From Callorhinus ursinus (taxonomy: Eukaryota; Chordata; Mammalia; Carnivora; Otariidae), in assembly GCF_003265705.1 (NCBI RefSeq), contig NW_020312867.1, forward strand, positions 6,611,730 to 6,675,729: DNA of 64,000 nucleotides, read 5' to 3'. This document shows positions 44,136 through 57,895 of the stretch, piece after piece. Position 1 is the first letter of the stretch. The number at the start of each line of letters is the position of its first letter. The translations under genes were made by a program, and so were the position numbers. Below the pieces are notes generated by a model that was not told where the DNA came from, searched no databases, and saw nothing but the letters and a program-made list of their open reading frames with translations.

Positions 44136-47100
44136 CTGGGGCACGGGTGGAGAGAGAACAGAGCGGGGGACGCTCAGTGCCAGCCCACCGTGGCCGACTG
44201 GTCCCCCCACCCCCCAGCCTTCTCACTGATCTCCTGGCGAAGCTGAAGCCTGGGAAGGGGAAGGGGCTTGCTCCTGGTGGGCAGCGAGGGGCGGACAGAG
44301 CTCATAGCCACGGTGAGCCTTCGTTGGCACATGACCGCCGTGGCAGCTTATTAACCTGCGCACAGATGGGGCACAGGGGGGTCCAACCACACCCACAGTT
44401 ACCCAGCTAGGAAGCAGAAGGACACGGGATTTCCGACTGGGGCTGGAGGGCTGGGGGGGGGGGGTCTATGGCCCAATTCCACCGACTTGGGCCATTTCTT
44501 GGTGGGGAGAGAGGAGGGGGCAGGAGTCTTTCTGGAGCAGGGCCTGGGAGCTCACTGGGAGACAGGGGGGACTCCAGGGGCCAGGGCCAGAATGCCTTAG
44601 GCAGGAAGGGCCACAGCTGTGTCTTCACCCTCCACAGTCCCCAGAACGGCACAGCGACATTCCAGGATGGCTGGAGCGGTGGCCAGGGAGGGGAGGGGGG
44701 AGAGAGGCATCCAAGTCTCCCAGCTTGAAGAACAGAGAGCCTCTGTAAGCCAGCGTACAGTCCTCGCCTCCTGACAACGCGTCTGTCACTTTGGCTAACA
44801 TCTCCCAGGGGTTTCATCTGGGAGCACACTAGACTGCTCTGTCGAGTGTAGCGGCCTGGCAGCGATGCCAGAGGCCTGGGCTAAGTGGAGCTAGTCTGGA
44901 ACCTTGCTATCAAGACCTGCTCATCACACCAGGGCCTGAGTGAGGACTGTGCCAGGGCTCGTGGACAGACACATGGACACAAATGTCAGGAGCTCAGAGC
45001 AAGTCAATAAAGACCTTCTCCCTAAGGTCAAATATCCTCAAACTAGGGGGTGAAGGCCATGGTTTCAGGCTCAACCCTCCCGTTTCACAGGCTTTCTCAG
45101 GGCTGGAGAGGGGGTGAGGGAGGTAGGGGACAGGGCAGTGGTGAGTCCAGTGGTGAAACCGGGACAGGGAGGCAAACAGGCATGGCCGGAAAGGCCCTTA
45201 GAATTAGACAGGCCAAGGCTGCCATTTTACAGACAGGCTCTGGGACTAGGGGTGGAGGTTTTTAGAACAGAGAGGTAAAAATGGGGCACAGGGAGGAAGG
45301 ACAGGAGGTTGTGACATGACCCTGGGGGGCAGCAGAGGAGGCCATGTAGCTAAGTTTTGTTTGCCCAACACTGTCTCCTGTCTTCCATCTTCCCGGGGTT
45401 TTGGGGTACCCACTGCCTACTCTGTGGTCCTGTTGGGGCTGTCAGTTTTAATACAACACCTAAGCTGGTTGATGAGAGTGCGCCATCCCGCTGGACCTGA
45501 GTAACAGTGAGGGATGGCATGTAACCTGGGCTGATGAGCAGCTTCCCTGGGACTGATCACTTGACAATAGAGGAAAGACGTTCTTTTAGCTCTAGGGCTG
45601 TGAGGCTGAAAAAAGAAGACTCTAGGGCTGCCACTGGCATCTTCCCACTCTGAGGCAAGATCCCGCGTGCAGATTAAAGCCAAGAAAACACACAGATCTG
45701 AGGCGTGGATATGGAGCCCCAACATCCTTTGAAGTGTTGGATCTAACCATGCCTGAAGCTAGAACTCCAGCTTCTTTAACCTTCCAGTTCTACCAGTCCG
45801 TACATTCTCTTTTTGCTTAAGCCAGTTGGAATTCAGTTTTAGTCACTTTCCCCTCAAGAGTTCTGATGAATATGGGCTATGGAGGAGGGAAATTAGATTT
45901 GTTCTGAATGATTCTAGGACGAAGACTATGGCCTAAAGACGGAAGTGACAGGGTGGCAGATTTCATTGTGAAGCACGGAAGACCTTGATAATGACAGGAG
46001 CTAGCCAAAGAGCATGAGAATGTCACTGGATGTGCCAGAGCAGGGGTCAGCACACTTTTGCTCAAAGGGTCAGATTATACAGAGCTTAGGTTTCACCGGC
46101 CATGTGGCCCCTGTCACAACTATGCTACACTACCACTAACATGTGAGAGCAGCCGTAAGACAGGAGGTAAGTGAGCGAGCATGGCTGGGTCCCAATAACA
46201 CTTTATTCACAGAAACAGGCCGACTGACACTTGCGCTCGAGTTTGCTGAGCCCTGAGCTCCGCGATCACTTGTTGGGACGGCTGGAGAAGAGGGGCACGG
46301 TCAGCAAACTGGAAGCGGGGGTGGAGCACCATCTTAGGATGATCCACACCGTCCTTTCTAACCTGACCATTTTGAGAAAGGGCGTCCCAAGCCTCCACCA
46401 ACTGTCCCGTGACTCTGGTTTGGGAACACACCCTGGTTGCAAGCAGAGGACTGCCTGTCTTTGGGTTCTGGAGACCCGGCGCACCGTGGGGGACATGGTC
46501 TTTGGTGGTAGCCTTGGGAGTGAGGGGCCCACCAGAGCGAGCCTACATTCCTCTCAGGGGCCCACCTGGCTTACACGTCCTGCGTGAACCTACCACAACT
46601 AGCGTGGCGAGTGGGGATCTGTTTATATTTTGCCTCACGCCACTCTTGGGAGCAGTGAGCTCTGGGGGTGTACCTGAGTTCCTAAATTTGGGCGCTAAAG
46701 GTGATTTCAGCATTTTCTGCTTGTATCGTTATTAACTCCTTCTCATCTACTTTCTTTATTCTTTCGTGTTATTGCTCTTTTTTTCCTAGCTTGAGGTGTC
46801 CCTCGTTTTTCTTATGAATAGCACTTTAAGGTGAGAGATCTCCTTGAAGTTCTGCTTTGGCTGTATCGCACAGGTTTTGCATGCAATATTCTCACTGTCA
46901 CTTATCCTACAGGCTTTTGTCTCCCAAAACACACAGAACACAGATTCTCTCTGTTCTAAAAAGATGCATATTCTGAAACAAAATGGCTTTGGTTCTCCCC
47001 GCTCTCGGCAGGAGAGACTCTGAACTTGGGTTTTTTCCCTAGCATCCCCTCCTCTCCACCAACCTGCCCTGAAAGGGCTGGGGGCTTCCTCACCCAGGGC

Positions 47101-50100
47101 AGTACCTTGTTAACAAAATAGAAGATGGCATAGACCAGGACATAGAATGCGGATCCCCCGGAGACCAGGAAATTCCTCCACCACCAGCGGTAATCCTGAA
47201 GAGGAAACAGAGTAGTCCTTATCTCCAGGTGTAATCTCTTGCCCGAGTTTCACGGTCGCCTGAGAAGCTAAAGACTTGAGGCAAGAACGGTAATATTTGG
47301 GGTGACGGGAATGTTTTGTATCTGGACTGTGACAGTGGTTACATGACCGTACACATTTCTAAAAACTCACTGAACTGGAGACTAAAAAGGGTGAGCTTTA
47401 CTCTTCATAAATGAGATCTCAATTAAATCACTGAGGACCACAGCAAAAGAACAGTAATAACAACAACTAACATTTCTTGAGCAAACGCTCGCTACGTGCC
47501 AGGCACTATTCTAAGTGCTGTACGTGAATCAGTTCATTCCCTCCTTGCAGCAGGCCCGAGTCAGGCCCTATTGCTGCCCTGTCACATGACGAGGGACGGA
47601 AGGCACAGACGGGTTAAGCAACTGCCAACCAGAGCTACTAATGGAGGAGCTGGGGTTTCAGCCCAGGCCGTCTGTCCCAGAGCCCTTGTCAAGGGGCTCT
47701 GCCAAGAGCTAGTCCCCAGAGGGAGGGAAGGTCACCCACTCTGCATCAGCTACTGGAGAAACCACCACTGGAGTGGACTCTGTACTGACAAATCTACCGG
47801 CCTTCTCCCGTGTTGCCGTGACGACTTCATGTGACTATGCTGTGAGGCAAGGATCATTAACTCCAGTCTACAGCTGAATAAATGGAGGCTCAGCGAAGTG
47901 AAGTGATGGACTTGCCCAAGACCTCATAGCCGGAGGAGGGAGGCCCACATGGGAAACCCAGACAGCTTCACTGACCCATTCAATGCTGGACCCAGCTCTC
48001 CTCACCCCCAACTTCTGGCCCCATTCCCCTCACCTCTGCACAGAGCTGGAAGTACACCATGACGATGCTGATTTGTGAACACGACACCACCAGGATGATG
48101 AAGACAAGGAACAGGAAGCCAAAAAGGTAATAGAACTGATTCTCCCAGATGGCCTGTGGACACATCACAGCTGGCCTTCAGCTTGGCCTGCCTCCACCCA
48201 GCATACGCTGCCTGTGCTCAGAAAGCCATCCGGCAGTTACGACTGCCACATCACCTGCCACCAGGGCAGGCATGGAGAGACACCATCATGATACCACTGG
48301 GGCCTGTGGGCCTGGCATGTGGCTCTGACTGGCCCTTTCTCCCTGGGTGAGCCAGGCTGTTCTCAGGGAAGGGCGGGGGCATGGCTGACCCTGCAATGGG
48401 TGGGCCCCAGCCTCAACTCAACAGCTTGTGGCAAATAATGAATCCCACCCATCCCAATCAAAATTACACAGCAACCACCTCCACTCAGGGGCAGCCTCCT
48501 GCATGCCAGGTATGGTGCTCCATGCTTTACGTGCATCTCCAAACGTAAGCCTATGAAAGAGTGGCCATTTATGGATGAGGAAGCCAAGGCTCAGAGAGGC
48601 TGGTGATTGGCCCAGAGTCACACAGAGTAAGGTGGCCTCCTGGCGGGGGGCAGCCAACCCATCCTCAGACCCTTTGCCTAGGCAGGGCTGGGTGGGCAAG
48701 TGGGTCTCAGCAGGGAAGGCTTGTCCAGCACAGGCTTGGTGCAGGGCACCGAGCTGGGTCAGCCAGGCACAGATGGCTCTGAGGAGCCCTTCTGCCAACT
48801 TCCATCTTGGCACGGCTGGGACAGGAGTCATCACCATCACGACAGCCACTATTTAACAAGCACTGCTGGAAAATCAAGCATGTGCCTCTTACAGACATTC
48901 TCACTCCAGCCTCACAGTGATCCTGAGAATTAGGAATCATTCCCCCCGCCACCCCTTTCCTGAGAGTTCTGAGTAGCAGGTCAAGATGTGTGGGGACCTG
49001 GAACTCAAAGTGGAGGCCGAGATATGAATAATGGTGGAGTCTGGCTGCAACATGACTGAAGTAGCCCCTACTTTCTGAGCGCTTCACACACACCAGAGCC
49101 CGTTCACGTGGCCCATCTCCTATATCCTTCCAAGCCATCCTGAGGGGTGGAGTGAGGACCCCGAGAGGTAAAAGGGTCCATCTGAAATCTCACGGGTGGC
49201 CAGAGGCAGAGCACATTAAGTGGAGGGACGGGGACCAGGCTAGCGGTGGGGGGGAGGAGAGGAGGCTGTGTGGGGAGGGGCAGCGGAGCACCCCCACCAG
49301 CCCCCTGGGGCTGACCAAGCCCTGGGGAGAAGCGGTACTCACGCTGAAGATGAAGAAAAGCTCAATGAACATGGCACCGAAGGGCAGGATCCCGGCCATA
49401 AGAATTCTGTAGCAGAAGGGGAAGAAGGTCAATGCCGCTAGGAGACCCAGGCCACTGGGGGCGGGGGAGGGGGGCCAGGCTCCTCCCAGGCGGCACGGAG
49501 GACAGTGCTCACGCAGCTGCGGTGGTTCTAGTTCTCTGGCATGCTTTTGTACCATTACAGCCTCCTGAGAGGGTGGCAAGGTGGGCATCACTCTCCCTAT
49601 GTTACTGATGGGGAAACTGAGGTACAGAGAGGTAGGGTGAGTTGCCTAGATCAAGTGATGGTCTTAACCTGTCTCACCCGCACTTTTCCACCCCTCCCTT
49701 CCCTGTCCTGGTTCCCAGGCCAACACCAAGTCTGGTTACAACTTGGTCCTCTTGAACCTGAGTGAAGTTAAACTTTCATGAAGTCTACTAGAGCCTGCTG
49801 GAGCTGCAGAACACCAGTCACAACGCCCCTGGGGGAGGGGATTCGTTCCATGTCCTCCTAAGTAAATGGCTCCGGGCAGTGTTGGCCTCGCCCACTCCAG
49901 AATTCCCTGGCCTTGCCCCTGCCAGAGACTCACCCAACAAATCGGTTCATGTACCACCGCTGTTCAGGGATCTGCCGGGGAATCTGGTTGGTGCGCACAG
50001 GGTTGTCATATGGCTGCTTGCGGAAGCCGAAGTAGTAGCCCAGGTAGACAAGGGGCAGGGATATCCCGAACCACATGCACAGCAGGGCCACCATGGTGGG

Positions 50101-53100
50101 GAAGGGCACCTGTGGGCACAGTGCCATGAGCCCCCCCCGCCCCCACCGCAACAAGGCCCTGATGCCCAGGGCCAGGGGCTGTGCGGGGGGGGGAGGGGGC
50201 CCACTGGGTCCCATGGAAGGAGGGCCACCATGGTGGGTGGGGAAGGTCCTGCACACCCACCCCCACAAAGCTCCTGGCCAGAACCTCCTGGGGCTGACGA
50301 GCCCCGGGGAAAAGCGGAGGGCAGATGGAGGACCATTTGGGCTGTGAAGTAGAGAAGGAACCATGGCATCCCAGAAGACCTTGTCAGCCGGGGAGGAAGT
50401 GGGGAAAGAACAAAGGACTGAGAACATGAGGGAAAGATGAGGCCAGAATGAAGGGGAATTATGTGGTACGTGAACTGGAGACAAAAGGGAAAAAACAAAA
50501 GAGCAACAACTGTGTGTTCCCGATTTTGTTAAAATAAAACACCATAATATACTACAAAGTAAAAAAAAGCAGGTTATAGAACTGTATGAATAGGACTCCA
50601 TTTTAACAGAAGCATCCCAATATTTATGTTTATGTGCCTACAGAGGGCTGTGCCCAGACGTTAACGGTATTTCCTCAGATGGGATGTAGCCCTTAGACCT
50701 GACTTTTCATTTTCTTCTCTATCCTATTCTATTCAGTATTATGTTTTTACAAGAATCATGCAAACTGGAAGAAGCGAATTAACAGACGCAAAGTGTTTAG
50801 AATAGTACTTATTCCAATGTAAGCACGATATAAATATTTGCCATTTCATTGTAATTTTAAAGTTACATCATTCCAGTTTAAATATAGCTAGAAAGACTGC
50901 AAAAATAATACTAAAGATTACATCAACTTATCTGTACTTTCCAAAATTTCTACAACGAATGTTTATCATGAGCGGTTGGTAGCTGGGAGGAAAATGTTAA
51001 AAGAGAGAAGGAACGCAGCGAGAACAGAGGAAGTGAGAGGAAGAGCATGACTCTGTCTTTCCTGAGGGCGGCTTCCCTGACTCTGCGAAGAAGCCAGTCC
51101 TCCGGCACCGCGGACTCCCAGCCTCACCCCACCACCTCGAACAAAGGGGCACCTGCAGGTGAGGGGAGGCGGCTCTAGCCGCTAAGGCTGGGACGGCGAC
51201 TGCCTGCCCCCACCTCCGCGGCAGCCCTGCAAGGGAGCCAAAGCCCATCTCCCCACCCCCGCTGAAGTTCACAGGCCTTCTCAGCGAGTCCTGGGCAGCT
51301 GCTAGCAATGCCTGGGGCTGGCAGGATCCCTGCACTGAGGGCAGGACAACCTGCAGGGGCCGGGGCCGAGGGGCGAGGACAGGAGGAGAGCCTTATTGGG
51401 ATACTGACCTAATAAACTCGCACCAGGCGGCTTTCCCTTGGCTGAGGCAAAGGGAGATTCCCCAGCTGGCCCCTGGACTGTGGAAATCTCCCTTTGGAGA
51501 AGTGAGCTTTGGCCAGCTGTCTGCAAGGGCCCACAGGAAGGCCAGGGCTGGGGCATGGGCAGCTGGATGAGCAGGGAGGGGGGAAACCCCGGGTAGCCCT
51601 CGGGCCCTGGGGCTGGAAACAGAACTCCGGGGATTCAGAAAAGGGAAGAGAACAGCAGGGAGTGATCTGCCAGAGTGACCGAGCACAGCTGGGCGCCCCC
51701 CCTTACTTACTGCTCCTGATGAATGCTTTCCCCAGATGAAGCAATTCAAAACGAAGCAGATGCCAAAAACCACGCCAGGGTAGAGCGTTGCCGTCTGGAA
51801 GCAAGGGAGACCAGGCTGGGGAGCTGCCACCTGTTCCGGTGGGGCCCCCAGACTAGAGGCTCTCAACCCTCCTTGTCCTTCAGGATCCAGCTCCAGGGTA
51901 ATTCCTTCCAGAAAGCATTCCCTGAACTGCCCGTTCCTTGCCCTCATCCCAGTCTGTGATTATGTACTGCTACCTGGTCAACGCCTGCCTACCCCCAGAG
52001 ACTCTTAAGCTCCTTGGGAGGGGTGTGTTGTCATGTCTCCCCCCATGCTCCCCTGTTCACTGATGTACGCCCAGCGTTTAGAACACAGTAGCTGCTCAGT
52101 AAACATTTGTTGAACAGGAATGAATGAATGAAACTTTTACAAAACATGTACGTGTGGGGCCCAATCCAAACTGCCTAGAGGTGTGGGTAAGCTTTAATCG
52201 AGTCTTAGGGGTGGCGGGTGCTGGCTTCCACACACATCAGCTCACCTAATCCCCACTAAGGGATTTTTAAAGAAGAGGACACTGGGGCACTTGGGTGGCT
52301 CAGTCAGTTAAGTGTCTGCCTTTGGCTCAGGTCATGATCCTAGGGTCCTGGGATCGAGCATGGCAATGGGCTCCCTGCTCAGCGGGGAGTCTGCTTCTCC
52401 CTCTCCCATGTGCTCTCTCTCAAGTAAATAAATAAAATCGTAAAAAAATAATAAAGAAGAAGACACGGAGGTGCAGCAATGTTAAATACACACCCCAACT
52501 TCATACAGTTAAGGGTAGATCAGAGAGGTTCAAACCCAAGCAGTCTGACCCCAGGGGCCAAACCCGTGACCCACTGTGCTGTATTCCATCCAGTCACAAT
52601 CTCTTGGGCTGAGACCCAGGCACATGGAACCAAAGCCCCAGACCTACAGGAGCCTCCTTCACTGCTATGGCTGCCTGAGCATCCAGGAGGGCCATTGACC
52701 ACAACGCCTGAGGCCCCCTGCAATCTGGTACTCAACCTCCAATGCCAATTTCACCTTTAGCCCATAGCTCTCCCACACCCAGTAACTGGTCGCTGCTCCT
52801 GCATGTTGCTGTCCCTGGGCTGCTATGTAGGCAGAGTTATCAACATCTCTGGGTATCTGCCACCTGAGGGCTAATGCTGTGCCAGGGGCCTTCCATGCAG
52901 TCTCTTCCCATCCACAAAACCACCCTGAGACTAGGTGCAACCATCCCCCACTGGAGAGATGGGGAAACCGAGAAAGAACAGAGCCAGGATGGGGATCTAG
53001 GAGATTCCAGAACCCTAGGCCGCCCTGCTGGCTGCTTCGGTCCATCTGAAACCCTCCCCTTCAAGGCCCAGCTCAGATGTCATTTCCTCCCTGCCTGCAT

Positions 53101-56100
53101 GTTCCTGCTTTACTCTGCGGTATAGCAGGGCATTCATCTGATGAAATGTACAGACTGGACATTGCGCTAGATACCGGGAGAACAGGCAAGAAGTTCCAGT
53201 GAGGCAGAGAGACCCCCCCAGTGGAGAACCACCTCTATGGCACTACTTGTAGGCACAAGGCTCTTGCCTAGGCTCCTCTGGGGTACCAAGGAGGACACGG
53301 AGGTCAGAATGGGGGAAGAAGGGGAGGAAGCTTCTCGAGGGTGATACTGGAGCAAAGACGGAAAGGATGAGGTGAGGGGAGTGAGGGAGTGGTGTGCCCG
53401 GGGAAGAGGGGAAGACAGAGGCTGGAGGAGGGAGGAGCAGTGGGGCATCCACATGGCTGCGGGCCATAGCACATGCCCACCGGTGTGCGGAGGCAGAGCA
53501 CCAGGGAAGGGTCAGAATCTTGCAGGACACCAGGGACACCAAGGATGGTCAAAGGTCTAGGTGAGAGGCAAAGATGCCCGAAACCTGGGCAAGAGTTCTA
53601 GAGCCAGAGCTGGAGCTGGGAGCGAATTCATGGACTATTTGGCAGGAAAACCCTCAACACTTGTTGTCTGAGAGGAGGCCGGCAGAAGGGAGTAGGAGCT
53701 AAGGAAGCAACCCAGCGGTCTGGCCTGGGGGTCCGGGAGGATGCTGCCGCCACCAGACGCGAGGAGCAGGTGCAGGGCAGAGAGGCGGGGTATGGCGCGG
53801 GGTCTGCGGAGGGAGGTCCTGCGGGTATCTGTGGGAGGCCTCCCAGGGAAGAGTTGCACAGGGAGTTGCCTGGCTTCCACACCTCTGTAGGTCCCCGGCT
53901 CTCAGCCCACAGTGGCCTGAGGAAGATGCTCGATGCATCAACAATTCAGGGCCTTTCTTTGATTCTTCCAGAAGAGTCACCTTCACAGCTCTTCTATAGT
54001 GAGGGCTTCTCCTCCATGCCAGGGGTGTGGCAGCCAGAGCTGAGACACCCTGGGCTCCCCTGAGGCTTCCGACACAGTGAGAATGGTTTCAGAACGCTAC
54101 GACTACAGCCTTCTCCCAGTCTGGCACCAAGGGCTTCCCAGGGCCTGAGGGGCCTCACTTGTCCGGGAGAGGGTCAGGGTCAGAGCTCCCTGGCAGGTAG
54201 GGTCAAGTCCCTGGCAGGTAGGGTCAAGTCCCAGGCATCTGCCAGGTTCTATGGTCTTTTCTGCTGCCAAAAACTCTCCTGACCACCAGGAGGACAGAGA
54301 AGGGCAGGAGTTGTCTTCCCTGAAGAGGAAATGGAGGCACCAAAGCCCGAAGACGGGCTGAAAGCAACATGGGCCTGACAGATGGCTCTCTCTACTCCAC
54401 TGGGCAGAGTGTCCTTCCAGCAGCCCTTGTGATCAGTGTTTGGCCTTAAACTTTGACACCGAGGCCTGGTGTCAAATCCTGTTATTCTGAATCTTCTATT
54501 TCTTCTCTTGTTCGAACCGTCGGACAATGTAGGCTAAAAATCACCTAAGTTCAATCCACTCTTCTTACAGATGCAGCAGCAAGGGCCCTCAGAGGTCCCA
54601 AGGTGCCTGTAGTGAGAACCCAGGGCTCCCTACCCGTGGGTGTGTGCCCTCCCCCATCACATTACAGCTCTGCCTCTGGTTCTAACCCCCACACAGACTG
54701 CCTACACTGCTGAGGAGCCCAGGAAGAAGCTTCTCAGCTCCACACCAACACTGGAAGGAGGTTAGGACACTTACACAGAAGGCTCCTTTCTTCCACCGAT
54801 GGCCTTTCAGAGTACGGTACAGACGGCCAGCAGAAAATCCACCAAACACCCTGTGAGGAAATGGCAGGGGTCCACACCATGGGGATTTGTTAGCTGGAGG
54901 GCAGGCTGCCTGTGCCAGCCCCGGAATCCACTCAGACACACCTACCCCATGAACATGAAGAGGAAGCAGGCTGTGGTCATGAGAGCTCCCCGGCTGGAGG
55001 GTGACAGCATCCCGAGCATGGCCACGACTGTGGAGGGAAGGGGAGCAGAGAGACAAGGTGGCTGATGGCCAGGGTCCCAGCCCCCAGCCCCCATCCTAGG
55101 CTGGCCCACAGGGCCCAGGGCAGATGAGGCTAGATGAGGCTCCCTTCTCCCCTGGCCTTCCTGACGGCATACTCCCTTGCTCTCTACAGGTCTTAGCTGG
55201 GGTTCACAGGGGAGCAGCAGTTGCTGGGCACTGGCTGGCCACATCTTCACTGCAGCCTCCAGCCCACAGAGCACTTGCAACCAGCCTGGCACCGAGCCGA
55301 GACCATTCTGAATGCCAGCTCACTGCACCTGCCTTATTGGCCCTGTGAGGTGGAGGCTGGTTATCCATTTCTCAGATGAGAAAACTGAGGTTCGCAGAGG
55401 TTAAGTGAGTTGTTTGAAGTCACAAAGCTTGGCGGCATGAGCCTGAGATACAAACTTAGGCAGATCAGCTGCTAAGAGATTAGATCTTAAATGTTATCAC
55501 AAGAAAAAAAATTATATAACTATGTGCGGTGATGAATGTTAACTAAACTTACTGTGGTGATCATTTCACAATATATACATATAGCAAATTGTTGTCCTGT
55601 ACACCTTAAACTTACATAGTGTTATATATCAATTAAAAATAGTTAAAATGGTAAAAAAATTTTTTTAGGCAGGCTGACTTCAGAACTGTCTATATAATTA
55701 CTATGTATTAGGATTTTGGGGAGTTGTTTTCTGAGAAAAGACCTGGTGCTGACTTGCGTAAGTCACTTAACGCCTGACTGCGTAAGGAGGCCAACCTCAT
55801 AGCCCTGATGTGTGGCTTCGCTGACGGAGTGGACATGGTAGGCGATCCGCGGTGCTGGAGAGCTCTGAGGGGCAGCAAACCACCAAAGCCTGGTGCTGAG
55901 GGGACCTGGCCCTCCCACTGGCATGAATGACTCTGTCTGGCCCAGGGATGCTGACATGCCCCGTTCCCCAGTGGGGGAGGCCACCCCTCTCTCAGACTCA
56001 GGTCTGTGCTCTCTGGTGACAGGACCCCACCCTCAGCCCCACCAGGCCCACTCACAGATGACAATGAGGATCATACAGAAGAGCTGAATGCCTGAGCCCA

Positions 56101-57860
56101 GGAGGGAGCTGAGGATCATGGGGTACTGGGGGGGCCTGAAGACATCACCATGCACCAGTTTCCACCCAGACTCTTCCATGGTGTCTTCCTGCAGCAAAGG
56201 GTCAGAAGTGAGGCTGTTTCTTGGGGTCCAGAGGAGGCAGCTCCTGCAGGGACCCAAGCCCCCTGACTAGGGCTGAGGGTCCCTCAGGTGTCAACCAGCC
56301 TCCACTCTGACAGGAGTGTAAGCGACATGAGATAGTACTCCTCAGAGAAGTGTCACATGGAAAAGGAGGGCACAAACACAAGGCTTAAGGCTACATAAAA
56401 GGCAAACCTCCTCCGCAAATTCCGCAAGCCTGATGCATGGAAAAATAATGTAAACATCAACACACTGAAATGTTAACTGTGAGAGTTTTCGAGCGGTGAG
56501 ATTTAGAAGCCATTTTTTTTTTTTTTTACTGATTATGAAAGTAATATGTGCTTTTATATAATAAAAAAGTGAAAAAATTTTTGGCATATGGCATGATATT
56601 CTAATGAATAAAAAGTAATAAATGTTTATAGTAGAAAATTTTTTAAGAATCTGGAAAGACTCAACAAAAGATCTAAAACTCGTAAGTAAACATTCAGAAA
56701 TTTAAAAAACCCCAGACAGACAGAGAAAATACAATAATTTATACTCCCGGCACTTATTGATACCATTGTTTTGATGCATTTCCTTCAGCCCTTTATGTGC
56801 GTGTGTGCGTGTATATATATATTACACACACACGTAGGTACATACATATATATATATGTATACGTATATGCATATGTATATATAATTGTTAAACACTAAA
56901 ATTGGAACCAGACCCCATTTACTGCGTACTTTGTTATTTTCAGGTGATGTTTGATCAAACATCCTCATTTCCAATAAGTACTCTTTGCAATTAGTATTCT
57001 AATGTGTGTACAACTTTCCATTGTATAACTGTACCATCTCATAGCCAGTCTATTATTATGGAATATCAGGCTACATCCAGTTTATTTAAATTATAAATAA
57101 AACTATAATAAATATTTCTAGACCAAGTCTTTGTGGTTTTGATGGTTTCCTTTGGAAAATTCTAGAAGAATTACTGGGTCAAAGCAAGTTAACTATTTTA
57201 TAGTTCGTGGTGTGTAGAGCCAATTCATAACTCTTCAGAAAACTACCAACGTATGCTTGCATGGGTGGCGTGGAAAGGTGCTCAGTTCACATCAACCCTG
57301 CTGCCAATGACTACTATATGAAAACCTACTTGGACTGATTTGAAGGTCCCAAACTGCCTTCTCATAATTGTTTGAATTTGTATTTGGCAGGGGCCGGGGC
57401 CGGGGCCGGGGAGATAACCATCCCTGAGGTAGAAGTGGTTTTTCACATGTTTACTAGCCATGTATAGTTCCCAGTCTGCAAATTTTTTGTTCATTTTCAG
57501 ATTAGAGATTTTGGGACTTTTTAAAACCAGTTCTTTTAACTATTGCCTCTTTTTTCAAGTTTGTCGCAAATACTGTCTGGCAATCCTCTGTTTTGTCTAT
57601 ATATTCTGACATGCAGAACAGTTTGTAGATTTTTCTTTTTCAAGTAGGTCCGACACCCACCATAGGGCTTGAACTCACGACCCTGAGATTAAGAGCTGTG
57701 TGCTCTACTAACTGAGTCAGGCGCCCCCAGCCCCCAGTTTTCAGATTTTTAACGTTTTCTTTCTGTGATTTCTCCCATTGTTTTTATGCTTAGCAATTAG
57801 AATGCTTATCCCTATCATTTTGGGTCATTAAACATTTTTTTCCTTTTCAAACTACTCTAT

Positions 57861-57895
<35 letters not shown>

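Larger units (their letters stand above)
47196..51710 (-). other. TM9SF4: TM9SF4 introns between exons 47106 and 51794
   Basis: Introns 47196-48033, 48154-49342, 49407-49933 and 50110-51710. They contain a MIR (47455-47640), other MIR/L2-like pieces with 'gaagccaaggctcagagagg'-type text and an AT-rich LINE-like patch (about 50500-50960). No CAN-SINE was recognised. Confidence 0.55.
51795..54774 (-). other. TM9SF4: TM9SF4 intron
   Basis: 3.0 kb intron with a CAN-SINE (52283-52452), an L2-like end (about 51960-52140) and a 21-bp tandem duplication (54188-54229). Confidence 0.65.

Noticed and set aside
49934..50601. 223-residue minus-strand open frame as a separate gene
   Set aside because: Its C-terminal part is a genuine TM9SF4 exon; the N-terminal part is intron read through upstream of the acceptor at 50110.
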